A stretch of DNA of 57,647 bases from NCBI GenBank assembly GCA_018826515.1, contig JAHKAM010000056.1:1-57647 (forward strand), given 5' to 3'. The DNA comes from Alphaproteobacteria bacterium. Lineage in GTDB: Bacteria > Pseudomonadota > Alphaproteobacteria > Caulobacterales > Caulobacteraceae. A model generated the notes under the pieces. That model was not told where the DNA came from. It did not search any database and saw only the letters and a list, made by a program, of their open reading frames with translations. Position 1 is the first letter of the stretch; each line of letters opens with the position of its first letter. Both the position numbers and the translations under genes were made by a program. Positions 38,175 through 47,401 of this stretch are shown one piece after another.

Positions 38175-38394
38175 GGCGGTCGGCGTGACTGACGGGAAGG
38201 GAGGCGTCCCGGAGCTAATACGCAGTCCGGGCGTCCGTCCCTCGCGTGAACACGCAGGAAACGGGTTTATTTCATTGGGCGGAACCGCAGTCGAAAGCCT
38301 TGGATTATGTCGAACGACGGAACGATCCAGCGGGTCATGACACGCACCGGGCGGATTCGTCGGAGCTCAGGCCGCAGAAAACGGGAGAGGGAAA

Positions 38395-38874
38395 ATGACA
38401 CCCACGCATGACATGCACAGCATGAAGGGCATGAAGGGCAGCTACCGCTCTTTGGCGATCGAACTGACGCTGGACTTCATCATCATGTATCTGGTGATGT
38501 ACACGATGATCGCGACGCTCGATCATTTCTATCTGAATCTCAACAATGTCTATATGACGCTGATGATGGTGTCGCCGATGGCGTTGCTGATGCTGATCTT
38601 CATGCGCTCGATGTACCCGTCCAGACGAACCAATCTACTGATCGGCGGCGCTGCGGTGCTGGTGTTCGCGCTGAGCTTCTATGGCATGCGGACCCAGGCT
38701 GCGGTGGGCGACACAGAGTTTTTGAAATCCATGATCCCGCACCATTCGGGTGCGATCCTGATGTGCCGCGAAGCGTCGCTGTCAGACCCGGAAATCGTCA
38801 GCTTGTGCGACGAGATCGTGGCCGCTCAGGAACGAGAGATCGCTCAGATGAAGGCTATTCTCGCGCGGCTATGA
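38395..38874 (+). CDS. Membrane-anchored DUF305 protein
   Basis: A 159-aa protein with a Met/His-rich cytosolic start (MTPTHDMHSMKGMKGSYRSL), three hydrophobic segments (about 20-42, 52-72 and 80-97) and a DUF305 tail with EFLKSMIPHHSGAILMCREA (His116-His117) ending in EREIAQMKAILARL. This membrane-fused DUF305 form is often near CopA/CopB. GAGAGGGAAA precedes the start. It is 220 bp after the copper ATPase, with no clear terminator between them. Confidence 0.83.
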   Translation: MTPTHDMHSMKGMKGSYRSLAIELTLDFIIMYLVMYTMIATLDHFYLNLNNVYMTLMMVSPMALLMLIFMRSMYPSRRTNLLIGGAAVLVFALSFYGMRTQAAVGDTEFLKSMIPHHSGAILMCREASLSDPEIVSLCDEIVAAQEREIAQMKAILARL

Positions 38875-39005
38875 GCCTTGCGGAGACCTGAACCCGCTCG
38901 GACCCCGACTGCGGCACCCTGTCACGAGGGGCCGGGGTGGGGGATGCGTAAACCTTAGAGACGGGTCGCGCAGGCGATCCGCCAACGAACAACCAGGAGA
39001 ACCGA

Positions 39006-40868
39006 ATGACGCTCGATCGTCGAGCCCTTTTGCGCGGAGCGGCCGCTGGTGGCGGCGCGCTGGCTTTGTCGGGCCTGCTGCCAGCATGGGCTCAGACCGG
39101 CAGCCCGGGCCTGAGGTCGGATTTGCCGACCCTGACCGGACCGAACATTGATCTGACGATCGGCCACTCGCCCTTCACCGTCAATGGACGGACGGCGACC
39201 GCCACGACCATCAACGGCGTACTACCCGCGCCGGTGCTCAGGCTTCGGGAGGGTCAGAATGCCCGCCTGTCCGTGACCAACACGCTGGACGAAGACACCT
39301 CGATCCACTGGCACGGCCTGCTGCTGCCGTTCCAGATGGACGGCGTGCCAGGCGTCAGCTTTCCGGGGATCAAGCCGCGGGAGACTTTCGTCTATGAGTT
39401 TCCGATCATTCAGTCGGGGACCTTCTGGTACCACAGCCATTCCGGTTTGCAGGAAGCGCTGGGGCACTATGGCCCGATCGTCATCGATCCGGCCGGGGCG
39501 GATCCGGTCGGTTATGACCGGGAGCATGTGCTCGTCCTGTCGGACTGGAGCTTCATGAATCCCCACGACATCCTGCTGAAGCTCAAGCAGAGCCCCGGCT
39601 ACTTCAACCGGCAGAGAACGACGCTCGCAGGCTTCCTGAACGGCAACGACCGCATGAGCCTCGAGGAACGGCGCATGTGGGGCGAGATGCGCATGGACCC
39701 GCGCGATATCCTGGACGTCAACGGCTCGACCTACACCTATCTGATCAACGGACACGGTCCGCAGGAGAACTGGACCGGCCTGTTCCGTCCGGGCGAGCGC
39801 GTGCGTCTGCGCGTCATCAACGCTTCGGCCATGTCGATTTTCAATGTCCGCATTCCGGGCCTGGCCATGACCGTGGTCAATGCCGACGGCGAGAACGTGC
39901 GGCCGGTCGAGACCGACGAGTTCCAGATTTCGGTCGCAGAGACTTATGACGTCATCGTCCGGCCGACCGAAGACCGGGCCTATACCATCGTGTCCGAGGC
40001 CATTGATCGGTCCGGCATGGGCCGGGCGACCCTGGCACCCCGTCTGGGCATGACCGCCGAGGTTCCGGCCCTGCGCGAGGTTCCCAACCTGACCATGAAG
40101 GACATGGGCATGGGCGGGATGGACCACGGCGCCATGGGGGGGCAGTCCATGGGCGGCATGAACCACGGCGCGATTGGCGGGCAGCCCATGGCCGGGATGG
40201 ATCACAGCACGATGCCTGGAATGGCGTCTGGCATGGCGGGCATGGCGGGTATGGCCCAGGGGTCGCAGCCGGGCGGGGGGATGTCCGGAATGGACATGAG
40301 CGGCATGAACATGCGCGATCCGGAAAACGCGCCGCCGGACATGGAGGTGGGCGTCGGCGTGGACTCTATCGCGATGGCTCCCACCAATCGCCTGGGAGAG
40401 CGCCCGACGGGCCTGGAGAACGTTCCCCATCGGGTTCTTGTCTATACCGACCTCGTGTCGCTTCAGCCCAATAAGGATCAGCGTCCGCCGTCCCGCAACA
40501 TGGAGATCCACCTGACCGGCAATATGGAACGGTTCATGTGGAGTTTCGACGGCAAGAAGTTCAGCGACGGCGTCGAGCCGTTCCGGTTCGAGCTCAACGA
40601 GCGCGTGCGAGTGACCCTGGTCAACGACAGCATGATGGCTCACCCGATCCATCTGCATGGCCACTTCTTCGAGCTCGTCACGGGTGGCCCGGCGGGCCAC
40701 CAACCGCTCAAACACACGGTCAATGTCCTGCCGGGCGCCAAGGTGAGCTTTGATCTCACGGCGGACAATCCAGGCGACTGGGCGTTCCATTGCCACATGC
40801 TGATGCACATGCACGCGGGGATGTTCAACGTCGTCACCGTGCGCCCCATGGATGGAGTCGCTTCGTGA
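39006..40868 (+). CDS. copA: CopA-type multicopper oxidase
   Basis: A 620-aa periplasmic oxidase that oxidises Cu(I) to Cu(II). A Tat-type leader (TLDRRALLRGAAAGGGALAL) is followed by the cupredoxin copper sites: IHWHG (about 100-104), WYHSHSG (about 141-147), the C-terminal HPIHLHGHFFEL and HCHMLMHMHAG. A Met-rich insert around residues 365-440 (KDMGMGGMDHGAMGGQSMGG, GMNHGAIGGQ, MSGMDMSGMNMRD) is typical of CopA/PcoA and binds extra copper. AGGAG precedes the start. It overlaps copB by GTGA. Two unrelated proteins share the copA symbol in the literature; this one is the oxidase. Confidence 0.94.
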   Translation: MTLDRRALLRGAAAGGGALALSGLLPAWAQTGSPGLRSDLPTLTGPNIDLTIGHSPFTVNGRTATATTINGVLPAPVLRLREGQNARLSVTNTLDEDTSIHWHGLLLPFQMDGVPGVSFPGIKPRETFVYEFPIIQSGTFWYHSHSGLQEALGHYGPIVIDPAGADPVGYDREHVLVLSDWSFMNPHDILLKLKQSPGYFNRQRTTLAGFLNGNDRMSLEERRMWGEMRMDPRDILDVNGSTYTYLINGHGPQENWTGLFRPGERVRLRVINASAMSIFNVRIPGLAMTVVNADGENVRPVETDEFQISVAETYDVIVRPTEDRAYTIVSEAIDRSGMGRATLAPRLGMTAEVPALREVPNLTMKDMGMGGMDHGAMGGQSMGGMNHGAIGGQPMAGMDHSTMPGMASGMAGMAGMAQGSQPGGGMSGMDMSGMNMRDPENAPPDMEVGVGVDSIAMAPTNRLGERPTGLENVPHRVLVYTDLVSLQPNKDQRPPSRNMEIHLTGNMERFMWSFDGKKFSDGVEPFRFELNERVRVTLVNDSMMAHPIHLHGHFFELVTGGPAGHQPLKHTVNVLPGAKVSFDLTADNPGDWAFHCHMLMHMHAGMFNVVTVRPMDGVAS

Positions 40869-42349
40869 TCCGGACCGCTGTTGCCCTTGTTCCACTGATG
40901 CTGGCGTCCGCGACGCCCGCCCTGGCCCAGTCCCACGCCGGCCATGCCTCCACGGCTCAGCCCACCCAGGCCGCGCCCCTCCCGCCGGGGTGTGTGCGCC
41001 GGGGTGCGCCGACCGCCGACGCCGCCCGCGTCGGCGCGGCCGGCGCGCCGGTCTGTCCGACGGGGGCCGTGCCAGAGCGGGTGGCGTCGCCCGATCCTCA
41101 TGCCGGTCACGACATGTCGACCATGGGGCAGTCCCAGCCCGCGCCGGCGATGCCGGCCGGTCACGACATGTCGACCATGGGGCAGACCCAGCCCGCACCG
41201 GCGATGCCGGCCGGTCACGACATGTCGACCATGCGGCAGATCCAGCCAGCGCCAACGCCGGCGACGCCCGCCGGTCACGACATATCGACGATGGGGCAGG
41301 CCCAGCCGACACCAACGGATCCGCATGCCGGCCATGACATGTCGACCATGGGGCAAACCCAGCCCGCGCCGGCGACGCCCGCCGGTCACGACATGTCGAC
41401 GATGGGGCAGACCCAGCCGACACCAACCGATCCGCATGCCGGCCATGACATGTCGACCATGGGGCAGGCCCAGCCGGCACCGGCTATGCCAGCCGGTCAC
41501 GACATGTCGACCATGGGGCAGATGCCGCCGGGCCACGACATGTCGGGTATGGCGATGCCGCCGGACGTTCCCACGAGCGCCAACAATCCAGGGCGTCCTC
41601 CCGAAACACCCCCGCCGCCCGGCGCGACGAGCGGGCCGGCTCATGCCGCCGATCGGTTGTTTGATCCGGCGGAGATGGCGGCGTCGCGCGAGCAGCTTCG
41701 CGTCGAGAACGGCGCCATACGGGCCAGTTCCGTCATCATCGATCAGCTGGAAGCGAGCTTCTCGGACGGCGAGGAGGCATATGGCTTCGACGTTCAGGGC
41801 TGGACGGGCGGAGACATCAATCGCTTCTGGTGGAAATCGGAAGGTGAGGGTGAGTTCGATGGCGGGCTGGAGGAGGCCGAGCTTCAGGCCCTCTACAGCC
41901 GCGCCATCAGACCCTTCTTCGATTTTCAGGCCGGCGTGCGCCAGACGTATCGCCCCGACGGAGGCGACCGGACCGATCTGGTTGTCGGTATCCAGGGGCT
42001 GGCACCCTATTGGTTCGAAGTCGACGCCGCCGCCTTCCTGTCCACGAAGGGCGAGCTGACGGCTCGGGCCGAGGCGGAGTACGACCAGAGGATCACGCAG
42101 AAATGGATTCTGCAGCCCCGCGCCGAGGTGTTGCTTTCGGCGGAGGACATACCCGAGTTGTCGGTCGGATCGGGCCTGTCGTCACTTCAGGTGGGTGCGC
42201 GACTGCGCTACGAGATCCGCAAGGAGTTCGCACCCTATGTGGGCGTCGAGTGGACCAAGAGCTTCGGCAATACGGCGGACTTCCTGGAAGCCGAGGGGCG
42301 GAGTTCGGAAGATACCCGGCTGGTCGTGGGTATCCGGGCCTGGTTCTAG
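40865..42349 (+). CDS. copB: CopB-type outer membrane copper resistance protein with GHDM repeats
   Basis: A 494-aa protein. From GTG 40865 it has a signal peptide (AVALVPLMLASATPALAQSH), a Cys/Pro-rich stretch, then nine tandem GHDMSTMGQ-type repeats (about residues 81-230) that can bind copper through His and Met. The C-terminal CopB/PcoB barrel starts near RLFDPAEMAASREQLRVENG and includes EGEGEFDGGLEEAELQALYS, RPFFDFQAGVRQTYRP and GLAPYWFEVDAAAFLSTKGE, ending in Phe (GIRAWF), as expected for an outer-membrane beta-barrel. It overlaps the oxidase stop by GTGA. Confidence 0.92.
   Translation: MIRTAVALVPLMLASATPALAQSHAGHASTAQPTQAAPLPPGCVRRGAPTADAARVGAAGAPVCPTGAVPERVASPDPHAGHDMSTMGQSQPAPAMPAGHDMSTMGQTQPAPAMPAGHDMSTMRQIQPAPTPATPAGHDISTMGQAQPTPTDPHAGHDMSTMGQTQPAPATPAGHDMSTMGQTQPTPTDPHAGHDMSTMGQAQPAPAMPAGHDMSTMGQMPPGHDMSGMAMPPDVPTSANNPGRPPETPPPPGATSGPAHAADRLFDPAEMAASREQLRVENGAIRASSVIIDQLEASFSDGEEAYGFDVQGWTGGDINRFWWKSEGEGEFDGGLEEAELQALYSRAIRPFFDFQAGVRQTYRPDGGDRTDLVVGIQGLAPYWFEVDAAAFLSTKGELTARAEAEYDQRITQKWILQPRAEVLLSAEDIPELSVGSGLSSLQVGARLRYEIRKEFAPYVGVEWTKSFGNTADFLEAEGRSSEDTRLVVGIRAWF
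41105..41551 (+). repeat. Tandem coding repeats (GHDMSTMGQ type, nine copies)
   Basis: Nine units of GHDM(S)TM-type text alternate with spacers rich in Pro, Ala and Gln (QPAPAMPA, QPTPTDPHA). Unit lengths differ by multiples of three, so the frame is kept. Two spacer types alternate, which suggests expansion by unequal crossing-over. Confidence 0.9.
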
Positions 42350-42491
42350 GCAGAACCGCCGCGGAAAGCTCTGGGTTGGCGCGTGTCTTTCCTCAGGGCC
42401 GCGGGACAGGGAATCGGCGGGCGGACTGTGGCGCGTCCTGCCCGACCATCCCTCCGGCCGAGCGCGTGCAACAGGCGTGAGGGACTGGCGT

Positions 42492-43325
42492 GTGGCGGTT
42501 CAGACTAGAATCAAAGCGGTCGTCTTTGATCTCGATGACACGCTGATCTCGGCGTATCGTCGACCGGATCTGGTGTGGCGAGACGTCTGCCAGGCCTTCC
42601 GCCACGAATTAGGCGAGCTTGCGCCGGACAGGGTGGCGAGGGCGCTGACGGATGCGGGTCAGGCCTTTTGGGGGGATCCGGTCCGTCACGCGCTCGGTCG
42701 TGCCGACCCGCTGCGGGCCCGTCGCACGATCGCCGCGGCGGCGTTCTCAGCCCTGCGGCGAGACGGCGTCCGTGTCCCGGCCCCCGACGTCGCCGAGCGA
42801 CTGGCCGACGCCTTCAGCGTGCGGCGCGATGACCAGATGCACCGCGAAGCCGGAGCCCTGGCTCTGCTCACGGACTTGCAGAAGGCCGGCTATCGGCTGG
42901 CGCTTTTGACCAACGGCGATCGTCTCCTGCAGCGTGCCAAGATCGAGCGGTTCGGTCTGGCCCCGCGGTTCCATCATGTCCAGATCGAAGGCGAGGCTGG
43001 CATAGGCAAACCCGAACCTGGAGCCTTCACCCGGGTATTCGCCGCTTTGGGCGTCGGAGCGGCCGAGGTCTGTGTCGTCGGCGACAGTGTCGAATGGGAC
43101 ATTCGCCCGGCGAAGGCTCTGGGCTGTTACACCATCCGGTATGATCCGGAGCCCGGCGGAGACATCACCCCCACGGGCGGCGAGGCCGATTGGGTTGTTC
43201 AGGCCCTGGCAACCGTGTCCGTCCATCTGTCGGTCCAGGCCCAGGCGCGGTTCGCCTTCCAAAGTCATGCGAGCGTATCCTCTCGCGAGAAACGACCGAC
43301 ATCGAGCATCATCGTCGAGGACTAG
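42492..43325 (+). CDS. HAD-superfamily hydrolase
   Basis: A 277-aa phosphatase-like enzyme. HAD motif I is VVFDLDDTLIS (Asp13, Asp15), motif II is LALLTNGD, the motif III lysine is in GIGKPEPGAF, and motif IV is VVGDSVEWDIRPAKALG. GTG 42492 has GAGGGA at 8 nt; GTG 42477 is a possible longer start. The substrate cannot be read from sequence. It follows copB by 142 bp, and its C-terminal tail (SREKRPTSSIIVED) is not conserved-looking. Confidence 0.87.
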   Translation: MAVQTRIKAVVFDLDDTLISAYRRPDLVWRDVCQAFRHELGELAPDRVARALTDAGQAFWGDPVRHALGRADPLRARRTIAAAAFSALRRDGVRVPAPDVAERLADAFSVRRDDQMHREAGALALLTDLQKAGYRLALLTNGDRLLQRAKIERFGLAPRFHHVQIEGEAGIGKPEPGAFTRVFAALGVGAAEVCVVGDSVEWDIRPAKALGCYTIRYDPEPGGDITPTGGEADWVVQALATVSVHLSVQAQARFAFQSHASVSSREKRPTSSIIVED

Positions 43326-43464
43326 TCGCCATCGTCGCAATCGGGGCGTATCCGCGCCGCCGCCGAACCCGGCTCCCAGAGACGCGCATGTCTGTACCGC
43401 CGTACAGGCCGGTCCAGAGCTGCCTGGACCGGCCTTGTGTCAGCATGCAGTGTGCCTGCGTGCC

Positions 43465-43791
43465 CTACTCTTTGGGCGGCATGGTCATGCCGCCCATCTG
43501 GGACATGTCGTGATCGGCCATCGGATCGGCGGGCGGGGGTGCCGGGGCAGGCGTGGGCGCAGGCGCCGCCGGGGCCGGTCGGGGTGTCGAGGCCTTCGGG
43601 GCTGCTGCGGCCGCGGGCTCTGCACCCTGAGGCTCGGCGACGGGCTCGGGCGTGTCGGCAGGCGGAGGGGTCATCGGCATCGTCATGGCGTCGTCCGGCA
43701 CCGCCTGGGCATCGACCGGTTCAGGTTCAGCGGCGGGTTGGCAGGCCCCCAGGGTAATGGCGGCAGCGGCAGCAAGGATCAGATATCTCAC
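43465..43791 (-). CDS. Pro/Ala-rich lipoprotein with Met/His end
   Basis: A 108-aa protein from GTG 43791 with AGGAG about 9 nt upstream. The signal peptide VRYLILAAAAAITLGAC ends with a lipobox (LGAC), so it should be lipid-anchored. The mature part is Pro/Ala-rich (PRPAPAAPAPTPAPAPPPAD) and ends MADHDMSQMGGMTMPPKE, which may bind copper. No family is recognised. It is convergent with the HAD gene. Confidence 0.68.
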   Translation of the reverse strand: MRYLILAAAAAITLGACQPAAEPEPVDAQAVPDDAMTMPMTPPPADTPEPVAEPQGAEPAAAAAPKASTPRPAPAAPAPTPAPAPPPADPMADHDMSQMGGMTMPPKE

Positions 43792-44166
43792 GTCAGAAGC
43801 TCCTGTCAGGAAGGTCGGCGATAGGGATCGACTCGGCACGCCTTCGATTGGATTACGCAGTCGTGCGAGACAGCCCTCGTTTCAGGCACCGATTCGACAG
43901 GGCCATGAATTCGCCCCGGGTGCTGCGCACGCGTCGTCGACGATCCCCGCGGGGCCGGGACCGGGAGGTGCCCCTTGCTCCCAGAGCGATCCCGGACGAG
44001 CAAAGGCAGACTGCGAACATGACCACGCAGCCCGGTCTCCGGTCGTCAGGGAAGACAGGCCCAGAGACGTTAGGGGGACAACATCCAAAGGCCTGGCTTG
44101 CCCAGGAACGAGCGGATCCGCGTCGACTTGAATTTCTGTGCTGGGCCCAGGCGACCCGTCCAACAT
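43792..44166. other. Non-coding gap without a recognisable gene
   Basis: 375 bp between the start of the lipoprotein gene and the 3' end of the PAP2 gene, both on the minus strand. Short ORFs here show no motif and look like high-GC artefacts. The minus-strand promoter of the lipoprotein should lie in the first 100 bp. Confidence 0.5.
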
Positions 44167-45153
44167 TCAAAGATCGTTCAAGCGTGGCTCAGCAGCATGT
44201 GATGCGCGAAGGCCCTGGCGGCCTGACCGGCCGGGCGGGGGCATTGCTCCCGCGAGCGGCGGAGCCTGGTCCGCTCGGGACTGGCCGTCTTTGGGGTGAG
44301 AAGCGCGACCCCCCTGGTTCGCCGTCAGCCGTAATGCAGAGGTGGAGATCCGGGCGACTGGGCCCAGGGGCTCAGGCCGCGCCAGCCGACTCAGGCCCGG
44401 ACCCCCTCGGCCTCTCATCGACGTGGTTGCCTCGGGCAGACACCGCCACAAAAGTCCCAGCACCAGCGCGGTGAGGCTCCAGGACAGCAGGATGTCCGAC
44501 AGAAAATGTCCGCCGAACGCCAGCCGGGTCATCGACAGGGCCACAGCGTAGGTGACGACCGGCCAGAGCGCCCATCGTCGCACCGAAGGCGGCAACAAGG
44601 CCGCCACCGCCACCATCCAGGCTGCCGACGACGCCTCGCCCGAGACGAAGGAACAATTGCCTGTGCACTGGTCGCTCATCCGCCAGACCGGGACATGGAC
44701 CGCCTTTCCGCCCCACATCTCCAGATGCACGGGTCGGGGGCGTCCCCAAAGGCTCTTGAGCACGCCGTTCACCAAAAGCCCCGGCCCGGCGGCCAAGCCG
44801 CTGATCAGGAACGTCGCCCGTCGCGCCTGACGCGACCCGATCAGACGCCCGGTGGCGGCCCGATGCGCCAGCACGCCCAGGGCACCGATCACCATTGTCC
44901 CCATCACCCAGGTCGAACTGGCCCGCAGCGCCTTCAGCATAGGATCCCGAGACAGGGCGAAACCGTCTCCGGTCCGGTAAAACAGGCCCGTCACCGCCAG
45001 ATCGATCCCGGGGAACGTCCAGAACACCAAGCTCAGGAGGAAGGTCGCGGCCAGGGATAGGAGCAGCGGATCGCTCAATCCTGTCTGGAATCGTCGGGCC
45101 GCTCCACGGGCCCCGCAGCAGCGTCGGCGACAAGCGAACATCGGACGTGACAC
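44167..45153 (-). CDS. PAP2-family phosphatase
   Basis: A 328-aa membrane phosphatase with about six hydrophobic segments. Signature motifs: KSLWGRPRP (Lys-x6-Arg-Pro), NCSFVSGEASSAAW (motif 2, with SGE in place of the usual SGH) and SMTRLAFGGHFLSDI (Arg-x5-His-x3-Asp). The substrate could be a lipid or undecaprenyl pyrophosphate. The last 85 residues are Arg/Pro/Gly-rich and not conserved-looking; a stop may have been lost. The Cys/Arg-rich start (MSRPMFACRRRCCGARGAAR) makes the exact start uncertain. Confidence 0.83.
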   Translation of the reverse strand: MSRPMFACRRRCCGARGAARRFQTGLSDPLLLSLAATFLLSLVFWTFPGIDLAVTGLFYRTGDGFALSRDPMLKALRASSTWVMGTMVIGALGVLAHRAATGRLIGSRQARRATFLISGLAAGPGLLVNGVLKSLWGRPRPVHLEMWGGKAVHVPVWRMSDQCTGNCSFVSGEASSAAWMVAVAALLPPSVRRWALWPVVTYAVALSMTRLAFGGHFLSDILLSWSLTALVLGLLWRCLPEATTSMRGRGGPGLSRLARPEPLGPVARISTSALRLTANQGGRASHPKDGQSRADQAPPLAGAMPPPGRSGRQGLRASHAAEPRLNDL

Positions 45154-45605
45154 GCTCCTGCACGGAGAGTCGGCTCTGGGAAGGGGCTGAACAGCTGTTC
45201 ATCTCGATTTACGCGGTCGCCCCGATCAGCCCTCGTCCAGATGCAGGTTTTCGCGTCGTGCCATGACCTTGCCCGACCACCGCAGCAGCAGCCGAGCCCC
45301 GGCCTCGCCTTCAGGGCGTTGCTGGTTGTCAGCCCAGACGCCCGACAGCGGGAGCGAGCATCCGCTTCCGCGCGGCAGGCCTTCTATCGGCCAACCGACC
45401 AGGTGCGCAGCCCCGCTTCGACACACAGGTGGGCCGTGCGCCACACGTGAGCGCGATCTCGCCTGACGATCGGATCGTCCGGGTCGCCTCGGGGTTCGTC
45501 GATCCAAGATGCCGATCCCTCGTTTGGATGACGCGCTCTGCTGGAAGGCGAGGGGATCGCCGCTCCCCTGCGTAGTTAGCTGAAGAGACCGGATGGGAGA
45601 GCGGT
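45154..45605. other. Gap without a recognisable gene
   Basis: 452 bp between the divergent PAP2 and DUF2231 genes. ORFs on the minus strand up to 93 codons (45226-45507) are Arg/Ser-rich and match nothing I know. The GGGAGAG site for the DUF2231 protein lies at the end of this gap. Confidence 0.5.
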
Positions 45606-46259
45606 ATGGTGATGCGTCGATTTTTGTCCGGGCTGGCTCTCGTGCTGGCGCTGGCCTTCACCGGACCGGCGTTCGCTCACGAGGACCACGAAAAGGAGGC
45701 GGCTGCCCGCGCTGCCGCCACTGCGCCGGCGGGAGCCGTTCCGGAAGGCGGCATGATGGCCATGCCGGGCATGGGCCAGGATATGGACCACGGGGCCATG
45801 GCCGCGAGCGAGGGGCCCCGGCCCATGCCCCAGCGACTGTATCGCTGGCTCGGCGCCATGCATCCGGCGGCGGTGCATTTTCCCATCGCGCTGTTTCTCG
45901 TCGCGGCTCTGCTCGAGATCGCGGCGCTGGCGCTCCGCCGGCCCGTCCTGACCCAAGGCACACGCGTCATCATCGCCCTGGCGGCGATCTCCTCGATCTT
46001 CGCGGTGGCGCTGGGGTGGTTCGCCATGGGGCTTCCCGGCAAGGATGATGCCATCCACGCCTCCCACCGCTGGCTCGGCACCTCGATCGCCGTCCTGGGC
46101 CTGCTGAGCTGGTGGGCGAAGGAACACTGGGTTCGCCGACCGGGGCGTGGGCGCGAGCTGATCTACATCGGCCTATTGACGGCCACCGCAGGTGCCGTGA
46201 TTGTCAACGGCCTGTTGGGCGGGATGCTGACCCACGGCGTAAGGCATCTGATGTTCTGA
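45606..46259 (+). CDS. DUF2231-type membrane protein with Met/His-rich N-terminus
   Basis: A 217-aa protein with a signal peptide (RFLSGLALVLALAFTGPAFA), a His/Met-rich stretch (HEDHEKE; GMMAMPGMGQDMDHGAMAAS) and a membrane domain starting RWLGAMHPAAVHFPIALFLV, the His motif of the DUF2231 family, with four hydrophobic segments. The second conserved His is in HASHRWLGT. The role is unknown; haem or metal binding has been proposed for the family. It opens a four-gene run in the same direction (to 48121). GGGAGAG upstream. Confidence 0.8.
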   Translation: MVMRRFLSGLALVLALAFTGPAFAHEDHEKEAAARAAATAPAGAVPEGGMMAMPGMGQDMDHGAMAASEGPRPMPQRLYRWLGAMHPAAVHFPIALFLVAALLEIAALALRRPVLTQGTRVIIALAAISSIFAVALGWFAMGLPGKDDAIHASHRWLGTSIAVLGLLSWWAKEHWVRRPGRGRELIYIGLLTATAGAVIVNGLLGGMLTHGVRHLMF

Positions 46260-46341
46260 TACGGCCTCAGCGTCCCGCGCTGGCCGCCTCCAGGGGCGGC
46301 AGAAAGCTTTTTACATCCTCGATGAACAGGAGATTGATTCC

Positions 46342-46872
46342 ATGTCGTTTCGCTCGGCACTTGCCGGATCGGCGCTCGTCGCCGTTCTCGTGAGCTCGGC
46401 TCAGGCCCAGGTCCAGGCACCGGCCCATTCTCACGGCCCGGCGTCCACTCACGCTGCCGGCGAGTCGCAGCCCGGCGACGAGGCACAGGTCCGGGCCGTG
46501 GTCAGCGCGTACAAGGATGCGATCGAACGGATGGATGTCTCGCAGACACCCGCCCTGTTCTGGGCCGACTCCGCCGTCTTCGAGAACGGGGGCGTGGAGG
46601 GCTCCTTCGCCTATTATCTGGAACACCATCTCGGACCCGAGTTCACGGATCTGGCCGGTTTCGATTTCCGCGACCATGAGACGAAGGTGGAGATCGACGG
46701 CGATACCGCCTTCGTCAGCGAGACCTATACCTACCACATCACCTTCAAGGACGGCACGCGCGAGGCCATCGAACGGCGCGGCGTGGCCACCAGTGTGCTT
46801 CGCAAGCGCGGCGGTGAGTGGCGGTTTGACATCTATCACTCCTCGGCACGACCGTTGCGTCGCGTCGGCTGA
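46342..46872 (+). CDS. Exported NTF2-like/SnoaL family protein
   Basis: A 176-aa protein with a signal peptide (SALAGSALVAVLVSSAQAQV), a His-rich linker (PAHSHGPASTHAAGESQPGD) and an NTF2-like domain (VVSAYKDAIERMDVSQTPAL, then FWADSAVFENGGVEGSFAYY, ending GEWRFDIYHSSARP). It resembles the exported paralogue at 30450. The His linker could bind metal. It lies 82 bp after the DUF2231 gene and 42 bp before DUF411. Confidence 0.8.
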   Translation: MSFRSALAGSALVAVLVSSAQAQVQAPAHSHGPASTHAAGESQPGDEAQVRAVVSAYKDAIERMDVSQTPALFWADSAVFENGGVEGSFAYYLEHHLGPEFTDLAGFDFRDHETKVEIDGDTAFVSETYTYHITFKDGTREAIERRGVATSVLRKRGGEWRFDIYHSSARPLRRVG

Positions 46873-46914
46873 CCCCGATCGCGACCGTCCGGCGACAACC
46901 TTCACTGAGGCCCC

Positions 46915-47388
46915 ATGGGATCTATGCTGAATTCTTTCTCACGTCGTAGATTTTTGGCTGCGGGAACCGGGGCATTCGCCCTGGCGGCCTGCGCCCCGGT
47001 CGCGCACGCCTCGACAGAACTCGCGGTCTACAAGACCCCGACCTGCGGGTGCTGTACGGCCTGGGTGGATCACATGCGCGCCGCAGGCTTCGAGGCGCGG
47101 GTCACGGAGCTTGCCGACCTCAGCGCGACCCGCCGCACTGAGGGCGTTCCTGACGCCTTGGCGTCCTGCCACACGGCCCTGATCGGCGGATACGTCCTTG
47201 AGGGTCATGTGCCGGCTGAGGATGTGCGCAGGCTTCTGGCCGAGCGACCAGACGCTTTGGGGCTCGCGGTGCCGGCGATGCCGCTGGGATCTTCGGGCAT
47301 GGAAATGCCCGACGGTCGAAAGGATCCTTATGAGACCCTGCTGATCCTGAAAGGCGGTGGCACGCGCGTCTTCGCGCGTCACGGCTAG
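46915..47388 (+). CDS. DUF411 family exported protein (second copy)
   Basis: A 157-aa protein with a Tat-type leader (SRRRFLAAGTGAFALAACAP; the Cys26 may form a lipobox). The DUF411 domain has LAVYKTPTCGCCTAWVDHMR (Cys44, Cys46, Cys47), [20 protein letters not shown] and the C-terminal AMPLGSSGMEMP and [16 protein letters not shown]. It is a paralogue of the protein at 16356-16850. The start may be ATG 46915 or ATG 46924. PepSY follows 13 bp later. Confidence 0.86.
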   Translation: MGSMLNSFSRRRFLAAGTGAFALAACAPVAHASTELAVYKTPTCGCCTAWVDHMRAAGFEARVTELADLSATRRTEGVPDALASCHTALIGGYVLEGHVPAEDVRRLLAERPDALGLAVPAMPLGSSGMEMPDGRKDPYETLLILKGGGTRVFARHG

Positions 47389-47401
47389 ACGAGACGCGAC
47401 C

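Noticed and set aside
39222..41480. 752-codon minus-strand ORF opposite the oxidase and copB
   Set aside because: Its repeats are the antisense reading of the GHDM array. No independent support.
41105..41551. CRISPR array
   Set aside because: Repeats are in frame, coding, imperfect and directly abutting Pro-rich spacers; no cas genes. It is a protein repeat tract.
45226..45507. 93-codon minus-strand ORF as a gene
   Set aside because: Arg/Ser-rich with no motif or good ribosome site; cannot be separated from high-GC background.
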